A stretch of DNA of 64,000 nucleotides from Synechococcaceae cyanobacterium (GTDB lineage: Bacteria; Cyanobacteriota; Cyanobacteriia; PCC-6307; Cyanobiaceae): positions 27,066 through 91,065 of the forward strand of contig CANCJV010000009.1 of NCBI GenBank assembly GCA_947378425.1, in the 5' to 3' direction. Position 1 is the stretch's first letter, and each line of letters begins with the position of its first letter. The position numbers were made by a program, and so were the translations under genes. This document shows positions 43,838-53,026 of the stretch, piece by piece. Under the pieces are notes generated by a model, which saw nothing but the letters and a program-made list of their open reading frames with translations, ran no database searches and was not told the DNA's origin.

Positions 43838-44965
43838 ATGGCTTCCACAGGCTCCGGCATCAATCCCCAGGCCATCGCCTGGGCCTTGCTCAGCCAGGTG
43901 ATCTGGCTGCCCTTGGTGGCGATCGACATGCACGATCGCTGGGTGGCCCATCTGCGGCAGATCACGCCACCGAGCGGCAGCGCTGAGCTGGATCGGAATC
44001 TCGCCCGACGCCCTGCTCTGGGTCTTGACAAACTTCTCGATGCGACCGAGCCGGTGAAGGATCTGGCCAGGAACGCCATCACGTCCACCGGCGTGTTGCT
44101 CAGTACGGCAGGATCTGGGGCTTCCTCCCTGTTGGATCGCCCCCTCAGCCGCTCGATCGAGGAGCTGCTGCCCCAGGGCCACGGTTCGCTCGGCGTCGCT
44201 CAACAGTCCACCAGTCCTACCCAGCCCACGGCCTCCACATCGGCAGGTTCGGGTTCAGGTGAAAACTGGCTCAACAACCACTTCACCCGTGCTCAGCTGT
44301 TGGGCGGCAGTGTCGATCTCAATGATCTGCATGAAGGTCCGATGTCGCCCCTGGCCATGGTGGAACGCGCAGCCTCCCTCAGCGGCGGCGATCCCCTCGG
44401 CCCCTTGCCGAGCATGTGGCGCAACCCCATGCGTCAGGCACTCCTTCAGCTCCCCGGTTCTCCGCGACGTATCGCAACAGCCCGGGTGATCCATGTGCCT
44501 TCGCTCAGCGTCAGCCGCAGCACCGAGGTGCCTCTGGCGATCCAGAGCGATGGCAGCGTCGACATTCTCCAGACCCCGGACAACCCCGCGGTGATCAAGG
44601 AGATCGACAGCTGGTCCCGTCATCAGCAGCGGCCGGCGGTCGGATCGCTCGTGCCGGCGGTGATCCATCTCCACCCTCTCGATTCCGCGCCGGTTCTCAC
44701 TCCGGACAGCCGGCCTTCAGCTCAGACCCCGATCCATAGCTCGGCCTCAGCAGCCGCATCGATCGCCCCAGCCAGCTCAGCCGCCAGCCTGGCTCCGGTT
44801 CCTGCCATGGTCGCCCCGACGGCCGAAGCAACGCTGCCTCTAGCCGCCCAGGCAGGAGCTCCAGTGACCGCAGCCCCTGCTGTCGAAGCGTCAGTTGCCC
44901 CTGCTCCCCTTGCTGCGACACCGGTCCCCAGTGAGGCATCCATGGCTGCACCGGCTGCTCCATGA
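43838..44965 (+). CDS. Hypothetical protein with Pro/Ala/Ser-rich C-terminal tail
   Basis: 375 residues, no family recognised. The first ~75 residues include a hydrophobic stretch AIAWALLSQVIWLPLVAID, possibly a membrane segment, and the middle part (130-290) looks globular (TRAQLLGGSVDLNDLH, RIATARVIHVPSLSVS). The last ~85 residues consist almost only of Ala, Pro, Ser, Val and Thr, as in cell-surface or flexible spacer regions. It lies 52 bases after the export protein and may belong to that operon. Codon use is typical of the GC-rich background. The start is ATG 43838. Confidence 0.7.
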   Translation: MASTGSGINPQAIAWALLSQVIWLPLVAIDMHDRWVAHLRQITPPSGSAELDRNLARRPALGLDKLLDATEPVKDLARNAITSTGVLLSTAGSGASSLLDRPLSRSIEELLPQGHGSLGVAQQSTSPTQPTASTSAGSGSGENWLNNHFTRAQLLGGSVDLNDLHEGPMSPLAMVERAASLSGGDPLGPLPSMWRNPMRQALLQLPGSPRRIATARVIHVPSLSVSRSTEVPLAIQSDGSVDILQTPDNPAVIKEIDSWSRHQQRPAVGSLVPAVIHLHPLDSAPVLTPDSRPSAQTPIHSSASAAASIAPASSAASLAPVPAMVAPTAEATLPLAAQAGAPVTAAPAVEASVAPAPLAATPVPSEASMAAPAAP

Positions 44966-45292
44966 TCGAAACTTCTCCTTGAAGTTCGTCCAGGTTTCCA
45001 CTGGCTCGCTGATCCACTGCTTGTCTCTGGAGGGTCTTTTCCAGATCTCCCGGGGCCCTGGGCCAGGTCCTATCCATGGCCCGGGCTTGGTCGGCGAGCC
45101 CGTCCTTCGAATGGTTTTCACCGTTGTTTGACCTGGCGGTCAGCCATGGTCCGAGCTTTCTCAGGATCTTGGGTTTCGCCCGCCCGCCCCGCTCGATTCG
45201 GCCATGGCTTGCAGGAGCTGGCCTGACCATGGTTGGGCTGCCGTGGCAGTTGCGACCCATGGTGTGTTGAGGACGGTTTGGTCAACGACGCT
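44966..45292. other. Non-coding stretch rich in CCATGG
   Basis: About 330 bases separating the polysaccharide island from the housekeeping block. No supportable ORF. The palindrome CCATGG occurs at 44940, 45074, 45144, 45202, 45227 and 45257, an unusual local density. No RNA gene or terminator stem is obvious. Confidence 0.45.
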
Positions 45293-45820
45293 TCAATCGG
45301 CGACAGCGTCGATGGCCTCACAGATCGCCGATTTCTGCTCGTCGTCGTAGCCCCAGCGCTCCAGAAAGGCCACGTCCTCGCCGGCCCCGTCCCGGGCCGC
45401 AGCCAGCAGGGTTTCCAGCCGCGCTTTGACCGCTGTGGGCTCCAGCAATCGCAACAGCTCGCTGGCACGGTGCTGCACCCGCTCCGATCCACTCTGCTGG
45501 CCTGAATCGCCACTGCGGCGATGGTGCAGCGCCATCGCCGTGCTCATCGCCAGATTGCGCACGCTCAGATCCACCACCCCCTCACCGGCGAGCCGCAGCT
45601 GCAGGGCCACCGGGTCCGGCAACCGATCCATCAGGGCTGAATCTCCGGCCAGGGCCACCACGAAGAAACCGCGGGCCCCATCGCGACTGGCCACCATTTC
45701 CGCCACCCGATCAGCCAGCACCTCCTCGCTCAACTCGCCGGCCTCCCAGAGCGCCAGCCACTGGCCGCTGATCTCAATCGCCTGGGGGAAGCTGGGCTGG
45801 AGTGGGGTGGCGGCTGTCAT
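45293..45820 (-). CDS. Conserved hypothetical protein, cyanobacterial type
   Basis: 175 residues from ATG 45820 (an ATG at 45859 adds 13 residues). It is an acidic, largely helical protein: ISGQWLALWEAGELSEEVLA, then FFVVALAGDSALMDRLP in the middle, and an ERWGYDDEQKSAICEAI C-terminus. No catalytic motif, signal peptide or membrane segment is seen, so it is likely cytosolic. It is divergent from era and separated by 160 bases that would contain both promoters. Coding is supported by the length, consistent GC-rich codon use and plausible protein composition. Function unknown. Confidence 0.7.
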   Translation of the reverse strand: MTAATPLQPSFPQAIEISGQWLALWEAGELSEEVLADRVAEMVASRDGARGFFVVALAGDSALMDRLPDPVALQLRLAGEGVVDLSVRNLAMSTAMALHHRRSGDSGQQSGSERVQHRASELLRLLEPTAVKARLETLLAAARDGAGEDVAFLERWGYDDEQKSAICEAIDAVAD

Positions 45821-45980
45821 GGTCGTGGCGTTGGGGTTGCCGAAGGTTATGGGCAACACGAGGTCAGGCGGTGGTGATTCATGACCCGCTGCCCATGGTC
45901 TGCTCCGTTGCCACAGTGGCCGCCGGGTCGGGCGCCCCGCTCAGGGACCAGCCATGCCCGTGAACTGCCAGGCTTGAACG

Positions 45981-47051
45981 ATGACAGGCCCTTCCCTTCC
46001 CGGTTCCATCGCTGCTGACACGCCACCGGGCTACCGCTCGGGCTTCGTGGCCCTGATCGGCCGACCCAACGTCGGTAAGTCCACCCTGCTCAATCAACTG
46101 GTGGGCGAGAAGGTGGCGATCACCTCACCGGTGGCTCAGACCACGCGCAACCGGCTGCGGGCCATCCTCACCACCCCCGAGGCCCAGCTGGTGCTGCTGG
46201 ACACCCCAGGCATCCACAAGCCCCACCACCTGCTGGGTCAGCGCCTGGTGCAAAGCGCCCGGAGCTCCATCGGCGAGGTGGATGTGGTGTTGCTGTTGGT
46301 TGACGGCAGCCAGCCGGCGGGCCGGGGCGATGCCTTCATCGTCGAGTTGTTACGCCACTGCCGGGTGCCGGTTCACATTGCCCTCAACAAGTGCGACCAG
46401 GTGGATCCGGCACGGGCCGAGGAGCTGGCCGCCAGCTACAGGGAGCTGCTGGTGAGCTGGCCCGCTCCCCGGACGGAGGCTTCATCCGATTGGCCAGCTC
46501 GTTCGCCGGCGGATGCCAGCCTGGATCCCAGCGCGGACACCTCATCCCAGCCAGCCGCTGAGCTGGCGAATCAGTCCCCAGCGCATCGCCTGGCCTGGCC
46601 CCTGCATCCCCTCAGCGCCCTCACCGGTGAGGGCTGCGCCGCTTTGGTGGCTGCCCTCGCCGCTGATCTGCCCCTGGGCCCCCACCTCTACCCCGCCGAT
46701 GCCATCAGCGATCAGCCGGAGCAGCTGCTGCTGGCGGAATTGATCCGAGAGCAGGTGCTGCACCAGACCCGCGAGGAGATACCCCACTCGGTGGCGGTGC
46801 AGATCGATCGCATCGTCGATGACGGCCCGCGCACCGCGGTGCTGGCCACGGTGTTAGTGGAGCGCTCCAGCCAGAAGGGGATTCTGATCGGCAAGGGCGG
46901 TCAGATGTTGCGGGAGATCGGTAAGGGTGCACGGCTGCAGATGCAGAAGGTGTTCGATGGCCCGGTGTATCTGGAGCTGTTCGTCAAGGTGGTGCCGGGC
47001 TGGCGCAGTCATCCGGGGCGCCTGGCCGAACTGGGTTATCGGGGCGATTGA
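45981..47051 (+). CDS. era: GTPase Era
   Basis: Ribosome-associated GTPase that binds the 3' end of 16S rRNA during 30S assembly. 356 residues; most Era proteins are about 300. G1 GRPNVGKST at 27-35, G3 DTPG at 74-77 and G4 NKCD at 136-139 are intact; the C-terminal KH domain has GILIGKGGQMLREIG. The extra length is an insertion of roughly 45 residues after G4 (about 160-205), rich in Ala, Ser, Pro and Asp and looking disordered. Start ATG 45981. The lyase, trmD and ispF genes follow on the same strand. Confidence 0.95.
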   Translation: MTGPSLPGSIAADTPPGYRSGFVALIGRPNVGKSTLLNQLVGEKVAITSPVAQTTRNRLRAILTTPEAQLVLLDTPGIHKPHHLLGQRLVQSARSSIGEVDVVLLLVDGSQPAGRGDAFIVELLRHCRVPVHIALNKCDQVDPARAEELAASYRELLVSWPAPRTEASSDWPARSPADASLDPSADTSSQPAAELANQSPAHRLAWPLHPLSALTGEGCAALVAALAADLPLGPHLYPADAISDQPEQLLLAELIREQVLHQTREEIPHSVAVQIDRIVDDGPRTAVLATVLVERSSQKGILIGKGGQMLREIGKGARLQMQKVFDGPVYLELFVKVVPGWRSHPGRLAELGYRGD

Positions 47052-47103
47052 GGCTTCCGGCTGAGAAGATGACTCCTGTTCCGGTTCGCCTGTTTCCATC
47101 GCC

Positions 47104-47687
47104 GTGACCGCCTCTCCCGCCGGCTCCGTCCCCCAGGCTCCCTTCCCTCCCCAGGACATTGCCAGCTTCCTGGCCTTCTGCGCCGGCGAGTGGCTGGCCC
47201 TGCGCAGTTGTTTTGAGCTGGAGAGCGGCCAGAGTTCGCTGCCAACCAGCGATGGTGCCGGTGATGGCGACGGCTGGCACAGCTCGGAGCGGGCCGAGCT
47301 GCTGGTGGCCTTCCTGGAACCGGCGGCCAGCGACGAGGCCGGTGGCCTGAGGCTGCGGCCGCCGGGGGGAGGCGTGGTCCGTGAGCTGCACTTCGGCCAC
47401 GACGGGAACTTCCGCAGCCAGGCGGCACCGGAACCTGGCGCTGTCCTGCTGGGCAGTGAAGCGGCCCGGCAAGGAGGAGGCAGCTGGCAGCTCTGGCCCG
47501 ATGGCAGCCTGGAGCTCACCGTTCGGGGCCCCAGGGCCGTCGTGCGCGAGCGCATCTGGTTCACCAAACCCAACCTGCGGCTGCGCAGCAGCGTTGAACA
47601 TGGGCTCGACGGCAGCCCCGGCCGGGCCAGCTTCAGCTCCGAGATTCGCCGCGTCAGCCGGCCCACCGGCAGCGCTGCAACCACCGC

Positions 47688-47691
<4 letters not shown>
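47104..47691 (+). CDS. Phycobiliprotein lyase, CpcS/CpeS family
   Basis: 195 residues, GTG start. Lipocalin-type lyases of this family attach phycocyanobilin or phycoerythrobilin to cysteine residues of phycobiliproteins. Supporting segments: FLAFCAGEWLALRS at the N-terminus (family WxxxRS pattern), ELHFGHDGNF in the middle, and ERIWFTKPNLRLRSS followed by ASFSSEIRRV, a hallmark of CpcS/CpeS/CpcU/CpeU proteins. The subtype cannot be read from the sequence. The middle carries Gly/Ser-rich insertions. Its ATGA overlap with trmD shows tight coupling to a translation gene. Confidence 0.85.
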
Positions 47692-48398
<707 letters not shown>

Positions 48399-48503
48399 GG
48401 CTTGCCTCAGGCGGAGTCAGCCTCAGGCTCAGCCCAGCTCCAGCGGAGCGCCGCGCCAAAGGTCGCCGCCAGCTCAGAGTGGCAGGGCAGGAGAGCCTCC
48501 CCC

Positions 48504-48989
48504 ATGAAGCTGCGCATCGGCAACGGCTATGACATCCACCGGCTCGTCAGCGGCCGACCCCTGATCCTGGGGGGGCAACGGCTGGAGCATCCCGAGGGCC
48601 TGGGGCTCGATGGCCACAGTGACGCCGATGTGCTGGTGCACGCGATCATGGACGCTCTGCTTGGAGCCCTTTCGCTGGGGGACATCGGCCTCCATTTCCC
48701 CCCCGAGGACCCTCGCTGGAAGGGGGCCGACAGCCTGGAGCTGCTGGAGCGGGTGATGGAGTTGATCAGTCTCCAGGGTTGGAGCGTGATCAATGTGGAC
48801 ACGGTGGTGGTGGCGGAGCGGCCGAAACTCAAGCCCCACATCGAGGCGATGCGGGCCGCCATCGCCGGCCGCATGGGCCTGGAGCCCTGGCAGGTGGGGG
48901 TCAAGGCCACCACCAATGAGGGGTTGGGCCCCACCGGCCGTGAGGAGGGCATCGCCTGCCATGCGGTGGCCCTGCTGCAGCAGGCCTGA
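48504..48989 (+). CDS. ispF: 2-C-methyl-D-erythritol 2,4-cyclodiphosphate synthase
   Basis: MEP-pathway enzyme that releases CMP and forms the cyclodiphosphate, supplying isoprenoids for carotenoids, chlorophyll tails and quinones. 161 residues: [11 protein letters not shown] (zinc-binding Asp/His), [49 protein letters not shown], and a [16 protein letters not shown] loop at the C-terminus. The ATG at 48504 fits the family start; the frame is open about 100 bases upstream, but that leader is not conserved. It works as a trimer in the cytoplasm. Confidence 0.96.
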   Translation: MKLRIGNGYDIHRLVSGRPLILGGQRLEHPEGLGLDGHSDADVLVHAIMDALLGALSLGDIGLHFPPEDPRWKGADSLELLERVMELISLQGWSVINVDTVVVAERPKLKPHIEAMRAAIAGRMGLEPWQVGVKATTNEGLGPTGREEGIACHAVALLQQA

Positions 48990-49063
48990 TTGCTTGCCGC
49001 CTCGCTGTCGCCCAGATCGCCAGCCTGGGGCTCCTAGGCTGGCGCCAGCATTGTTTCCGGCCG

Positions 49064-49618
49064 ATGGAACTGAACGGCCAGCCGGTTCCCCTTGATTTTG
49101 CTGGCATTGCCGAAATCGACGGCAGCCTGCGCAGCGTTGCCGCTGGCGATGGCCGGGTGGATGTGGCGGTGGTGGAGCATCTGCGGGTGCATGTGCCGGC
49201 GGCGGCCCGGGCTGCCTGGCTGGAAGCCGAACAGGGCAGCTGGGAACCCTGGTTGAACCGACAACCCGGCTTTCTGGGCCGCGATCTGAGCTGGGATGGC
49301 GAGCACGAGCAGGGCCAGCTCCTGATTCACTGGGCCAGTCGCGAGCAGTGGCTGGCCATCCCCCGCCAGGAGCTCGACGCGGTGCAGGAGCGCTTTGAGC
49401 AGTTGGCCCATGCGGCCCTGGTGCGCTTCGGGGCGACGTCGCCCCTGCAGGACATCTCGGGTCCGGAGGCCAATCCCTTCCCTCTGGTCTATGAGGGCGA
49501 GTTGCCGTCGCTGCCCCCGGCAGGCTTGGTGCCAGAGCAAACAAGCTTGAGGGAGGCGGAGATCGGGGTTCAGCGGGCTGGGCCCGAGCCCATGGAGCTT
49601 GCGACGCCCGAAACCTGA
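49064..49618 (+). CDS. TIGR03792-like cyanobacterial protein
   Basis: 184 residues; function unknown. The central part EHLRVHVPAAARAAWLEAEQ, SWEPWLNRQPGFLGRDLSW, then LIHWASREQWLAIP and FEQLAHAALVRFG, matches my recollection of a small cyanobacterial family (TIGR03792) with an antibiotic-monooxygenase-like (ferredoxin-like) fold. It has an N-terminal stretch of about 35 residues and a C-terminal tail of about 70 residues beyond that core. The stop overlaps the larB start by one base (TGATG), so the two are cotranscribed. No signal peptide or membrane segment. Confidence 0.7.
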   Translation: MELNGQPVPLDFAGIAEIDGSLRSVAAGDGRVDVAVVEHLRVHVPAAARAAWLEAEQGSWEPWLNRQPGFLGRDLSWDGEHEQGQLLIHWASREQWLAIPRQELDAVQERFEQLAHAALVRFGATSPLQDISGPEANPFPLVYEGELPSLPPAGLVPEQTSLREAEIGVQRAGPEPMELATPET

Positions 49619-50328
49619 TGGATCCAGGTGCCAGGCTCGACCTCGATCGCCGTCGCCGGCTCGGCATGGTCGAAGCCATCTGGGGTGAACACAAGACCCC
49701 CGCACAGATCGCGGCGATCATTCAGCAGTTGGGTCAGGCCGGTGAGTTGGCTCTTGTGACCCGGGTGGATCGGGCCAAGATCCAGACCGTGGCTGCGCTG
49801 CTGGGTCTGAGCCTGGAATCCGGCCGGAGCGCTGGACTGCACCATCACGCCGAGGCGAACTGTCTGACGGTGGGGGCCTGGCCGCCAGTCGATCCCGGTC
49901 TCGGCCGGGTGACGGTGCTGGCGGGGGGCAGCAGCGACCTGGCGGTGGCGGCGGAAGCCCGGTTGGCCCTCCAATGCCATGGGGTGGCCTGCGACCTGGT
50001 GCTGGATGTGGGGGTGGCCGGCCTGCACCGCCTGCTCGACCAGCTGGAGGCGCTGCGCCAGTCCAAGGTGTTGATCGCCTGCGCCGGCATGGAAGGGGCC
50101 CTGCCCACGGTGCTGGCGGGCCTGTTGCCCCAACCGGTGATCGCCGTGCCTGTCTCGGTGGGCTACGGCGTCAGTGCCGGCGGTCATGCCGCCCTGCATG
50201 GCATGCTGGCCAGTTGCGCCCCAGGGCTCACGGTGGTCAATATCGACAACGGCTACGGCGCCGCCATGGCTGCGCTGCGCATCCTGGGTTCGCACGGGTC
50301 GACGGTTCAGGGAGCGGTGCCCGGCTGA
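49618..50328 (+). CDS. larB: LarB-type nickel-pincer cofactor carboxylase/hydrolase
   Basis: LarB carboxylates nicotinic acid adenine dinucleotide and releases AMP to start synthesis of the nickel-pincer cofactor; the C-terminal domain is PurE-like. 236 residues: an N-terminal segment ending EAIWGEHKTPAQIAAI, LHHHAEANCLTVG, VLAGGSSDLAVAAEA, IACAGMEGALPTVLAGL, VGYGVSAGGHAALHGML and VVNIDNGYGAAMAAL, all typical. larC and larE are not in this window, so the client enzyme cannot be inferred. It starts in a TGATG junction. Confidence 0.93.
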   Translation: MDPGARLDLDRRRRLGMVEAIWGEHKTPAQIAAIIQQLGQAGELALVTRVDRAKIQTVAALLGLSLESGRSAGLHHHAEANCLTVGAWPPVDPGLGRVTVLAGGSSDLAVAAEARLALQCHGVACDLVLDVGVAGLHRLLDQLEALRQSKVLIACAGMEGALPTVLAGLLPQPVIAVPVSVGYGVSAGGHAALHGMLASCAPGLTVVNIDNGYGAAMAALRILGSHGSTVQGAVPG

Positions 50329-50701
50329 TCATCACGGCGGTGCTGCGACGGGCTGATGGCATGGGGCAGGGGCCTCAGTCTGCGAAAACGGCCCTGATGT
50401 CTCTGTGGGGCCGTGATTCAGCGGGATGGTGTTCGATGGGGCCAAGCCAGAAGGGACCAACGTGATGAACTTGCTCCGACGCGGGGGCTATCGCTCGATC
50501 CGACAGGCATTGAGGGAGGTGGCCTACAACCTCAAGGGGACACTGGCACTGGGAAGGGTTGCGATCGGGCCAGGGATGATCTGATCACACTGTTAGGCAG
50601 CCCTGGGTGTCGAGGGGATTGGAGCTGGGGTGGTGCTGTTGATGCAGGCCAACATCAGCTCGATCATCTTGCTGATGAGCTGATTTGGCTTGATGCCCTT
50701 G
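50329..50701. other. Non-coding stretch downstream of larB
   Basis: About 370 bases between larB and a strong inverted repeat. A plus-strand ORF crossing into the convergent DM13 gene has no motif and looks like chance. No RNA gene was recognised. Confidence 0.4.
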
Positions 50702-50738
50702 GGGCCCCAATCGGCAGCCATGCCACCGATTGGGGCCC
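50702..50738. terminator. Strong inverted repeat between larB and the DM13 gene (probable terminator)
   Basis: Perfect 13-bp arms GGGCCCCAATCGG (50702-50714) and CCGATTGGGGCCC (50726-50738) with an 11-base loop, five bases beyond the DM13 stop. It would form a very stable hairpin in either transcript. There is no T-tract on either side, so classical intrinsic termination is uncertain, but cyanobacterial terminators often lack one; a 3' stability element is an alternative. Confidence 0.5.
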
Positions 50739-50743
50739 GCCGA

Positions 50744-51214
50744 TCACTTCAGCGGAGCCCAGGCCATGGTGGCATTGGCCACTTTGCACCAGATCAACAC
50801 GGAGCCACTGGCTTTGAGATCCACGCCGGCGGGCAGGGTGTAGCTCTGGGCGCCCTTGTAGCTCTTGAGGGGAGCCACCTGGGTGTAGGAGCCAGGAGTG
50901 AGGGGGTAGTGGGGAGCGGTGAGGGTTTTCAGCGGGGTAGCTGATTTCAGCAACACCACTTGCAGCGCGGGAGCTTTCGGGTTCGTGCTGAAGTCGTCGC
51001 TGAACACCAGGGTTGTTTGGCCACCTTCATGCTTCACCGTGACTGTGCCAGTCACGGGGGCTTCCGCAGCCTGCAAGGGAATTCCTTTGCCGTGGGGTGC
51101 CGCGGCAATCAGCTGAACAGGTTGGCTCTGTGTCTGCGGGCTGGCTGCCAAGGCGGAGGGAGCGGCGCTGGCCAGGCCCATCACCAGGACCATGGTTGCG
51201 GTGGTTTTCAGCAT
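50744..51214 (-). CDS. Exported DM13-domain protein
   Basis: 156 residues with a clear signal peptide (MLKTTATMVLVMGLASAAPSALA). The mature part carries a DM13 domain: VTGTVTVKHEGGQTTLVFSD, APALQVVLLKS, YTQVAPLKSYKGAQSYTLP and SGSVLIWCKVANATMAWAPL. DM13 domains have been proposed to be cytochrome-like, with a nearly invariant cysteine that may be involved in redox; the cysteine is present in IWCK. It is likely periplasmic. The strong hairpin after the stop would end its transcript, so it is probably monocistronic or last in its unit. Confidence 0.85.
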   Translation of the reverse strand: MLKTTATMVLVMGLASAAPSALAASPQTQSQPVQLIAAAPHGKGIPLQAAEAPVTGTVTVKHEGGQTTLVFSDDFSTNPKAPALQVVLLKSATPLKTLTAPHYPLTPGSYTQVAPLKSYKGAQSYTLPAGVDLKASGSVLIWCKVANATMAWAPLK

Positions 51215-51262
51215 GGATCGAAAGGCGAGTCGTTGTGGCGACTGAGCTGGAACTGTGGAACG

Positions 51263-52297
51263 TTAGGCCTGTTGAGCTGGCGGCGCATCCGGTCGGCTTG
51301 TGGCTTGATGCAGGCCGATGGCAGCCACGATCAGGCCTGCGCCGAGCACCACAGGAGCGCTGATGGGCTCGTGCAGCAGCAGGTGGGCTTCTGCTACGGC
51401 CACCACGATCGTGAGCGAGGCCCACAAGGTGACGGGTACCACCCCCAATCGCCGATAGGCCGCCATCAGGCTCCACTGGCTGCCCAAGGTGATGAGGGTG
51501 GCGTAGCCGGCGATCACACCGGCCACCCACCACAGGCGCAGATAAAAGAAATGGCTCGGTCCAAACAGAATCAGGGCGATCAGGCCAAACAGCACACTGG
51601 CGCCCAGGCTGTTCAGCCCCACCGTGAGCCCCACCCCCCAGCCGCGCTGGTCATTGAAGCGGGCCAGCAGGCCACTCGCCACAAAGGCCATCACCCCGAC
51701 CAATGCCCACAACAACCCGAGGCCATCGCTGCCTCCGGCCTGCGCCATCGCGCCATGGTGGCTCAACAACAATCCGACGCTGAGCACAGCGCAGGTGATC
51801 GGAAACGATCGCGGCAAGTGCTCCTGCAGCCACCAATGGGCGCCCAGGGCCGTGAGCGGCACCGTGAGACTGAAGAGCAGGGTTTGCTCCACCACGCCTA
51901 GATGATCCAGGGTCAGAAAGAAAGCCACCGGCCCCAGGAAAAAGCCTGACAATCCCTGCAGCGCCAGCAGTAACTGATCCCTGGGCTGCAGTTGGGGCAG
52001 GCTGGTGGTGACGCCCCGCCGATCGATCAGCACCATCGCCAGTCCACAGATCAGGCTGGAGAAGAAGAACACATTGCAGAAGCTGATCGCCTCGGGCCCG
52101 CCTGCCTTGTGGGTAAGGGAACCAGCCTGCTGCAGGGCCTTGAGCACGGTGCCGTCACTGCCGCGCAGCAGGATGTAGACCGCCAGCAGGTAGGCGCCGG
52201 CCTTCACGATCCCTTCTGCCCGGGCTGCCCCTGGGGGGCTGCCGGCGGGCAGACGTGACTGGTCCAGTTGCAGTTCTCCAGGGTGTTTTTCTGCCAA
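51263..52297 (-). CDS. DMT-superfamily (EamA) transporter
   Basis: 344 residues with ten hydrophobic segments in two EamA repeats: the first from about 30 to 175 (LLLALQGLSGFFLGPVAFFL, VVEQTLLFSLTVPLTAL), the second from about 190 to 330 (LGLLWALVGVMAFVASGLLA, VVPVTLWASLTIVVAVAEAH). EamA proteins export or exchange small metabolites; the substrate cannot be read. The first 90 bases lie inside the upstream gene's 3' end (a 94-base same-strand overlap); a GTG or ATG further in would shorten it, but the first repeat must keep its start. Membrane protein of the plasma membrane. Confidence 0.88.
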   Translation of the reverse strand: MAEKHPGELQLDQSRLPAGSPPGAARAEGIVKAGAYLLAVYILLRGSDGTVLKALQQAGSLTHKAGGPEAISFCNVFFFSSLICGLAMVLIDRRGVTTSLPQLQPRDQLLLALQGLSGFFLGPVAFFLTLDHLGVVEQTLLFSLTVPLTALGAHWWLQEHLPRSFPITCAVLSVGLLLSHHGAMAQAGGSDGLGLLWALVGVMAFVASGLLARFNDQRGWGVGLTVGLNSLGASVLFGLIALILFGPSHFFYLRLWWVAGVIAGYATLITLGSQWSLMAAYRRLGVVPVTLWASLTIVVAVAEAHLLLHEPISAPVVLGAGLIVAAIGLHQATSRPDAPPAQQA

Positions 52298-52929
52298 TGG
52301 AGCGGGATCTCCAACAGATCACGGGTGCCGGTGATCCCCAGGATCACGAACAACACCGCTGCCAGCACGTTCGCCGTCACATGCAGACGCCGCCAACGCA
52401 GTTCCCGCTGAATCTCTGGCCTGGAGCCCAGGGAAAACAGCATCAGCCCCACGACGGCAACGCCGATCCAGTAGTGGGATTGCCAGAACTCCAGCTGGAA
52501 GGGGTTGTCGCTGAGGCGGAACACTTCCGGTTGAGCCCCCAGGCTGATCACCCCAGCCCAGGTGATCAGGGCAAAGACCAACCGGATCGCTTTCTCAGTG
52601 GCTCGCCAGAGCGTGATCAGAGCAATCACCGTGCCAACCAGCACCAGTAGCAACTGCCCGGCCCTGGCGGCTCCTCCCGGGAACTGGCTCAGGGGCGCAG
52701 CGGTGGCAATCACGACCGTGAGCGCCACCAGGACAACAGCCACCACACCAGCGGAGAGCCATCGACCCAGATCGGTGTGTTCTCGCCCTGTGGAGGCGGG
52801 CAACTTGGCGCCATCCACCCGCCGCGCCCTGGTCTGGATGCCCAGCCTCATCACAACGCCGATGAGGGGGTAGATCAGCACCACCGCCAGGGCAGGATGC
52901 AGGATTGTGAGCCAATCGATGGCTTCCAT
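52204..52929 (-). CDS. DUF4079 family membrane protein
   Basis: 241 residues with about five membrane segments: ILHPALAVVLIYPLIGVVM at the N-terminus, WLSAGVVAVVLVALTVVI, LLLVLVGTVIALITLW, YWIGVAVVGLMLFSLG and VTANVLAAVLFVILGI. Histidines sit at the membrane ends (LHPAL, QSHYW, RRLHV, PLHW), a spacing that recalls b-type cytochrome-like proteins; haem binding is inference. The C-terminal tail (ENCNWTSHVCPP) has two cysteines and is soluble. The gene overlaps the transporter by 94 bases. Neighbour oxidoreductase genes make an electron-transfer role attractive. Confidence 0.8.
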   Translation of the reverse strand: MEAIDWLTILHPALAVVLIYPLIGVVMRLGIQTRARRVDGAKLPASTGREHTDLGRWLSAGVVAVVLVALTVVIATAAPLSQFPGGAARAGQLLLVLVGTVIALITLWRATEKAIRLVFALITWAGVISLGAQPEVFRLSDNPFQLEFWQSHYWIGVAVVGLMLFSLGSRPEIQRELRWRRLHVTANVLAAVLFVILGITGTRDLLEIPLHWQKNTLENCNWTSHVCPPAAPQGQPGQKGS

Positions 52930-53026
52930 GGTGGCCGTGCCGCAGTCCCTACCAGGATTGGTGGTGGGTGAGCTGCGGTCAACGGGGAGCGCGGGTTTGT
53001 GATTGTTGCGGCCAAACCCCGTTCAG

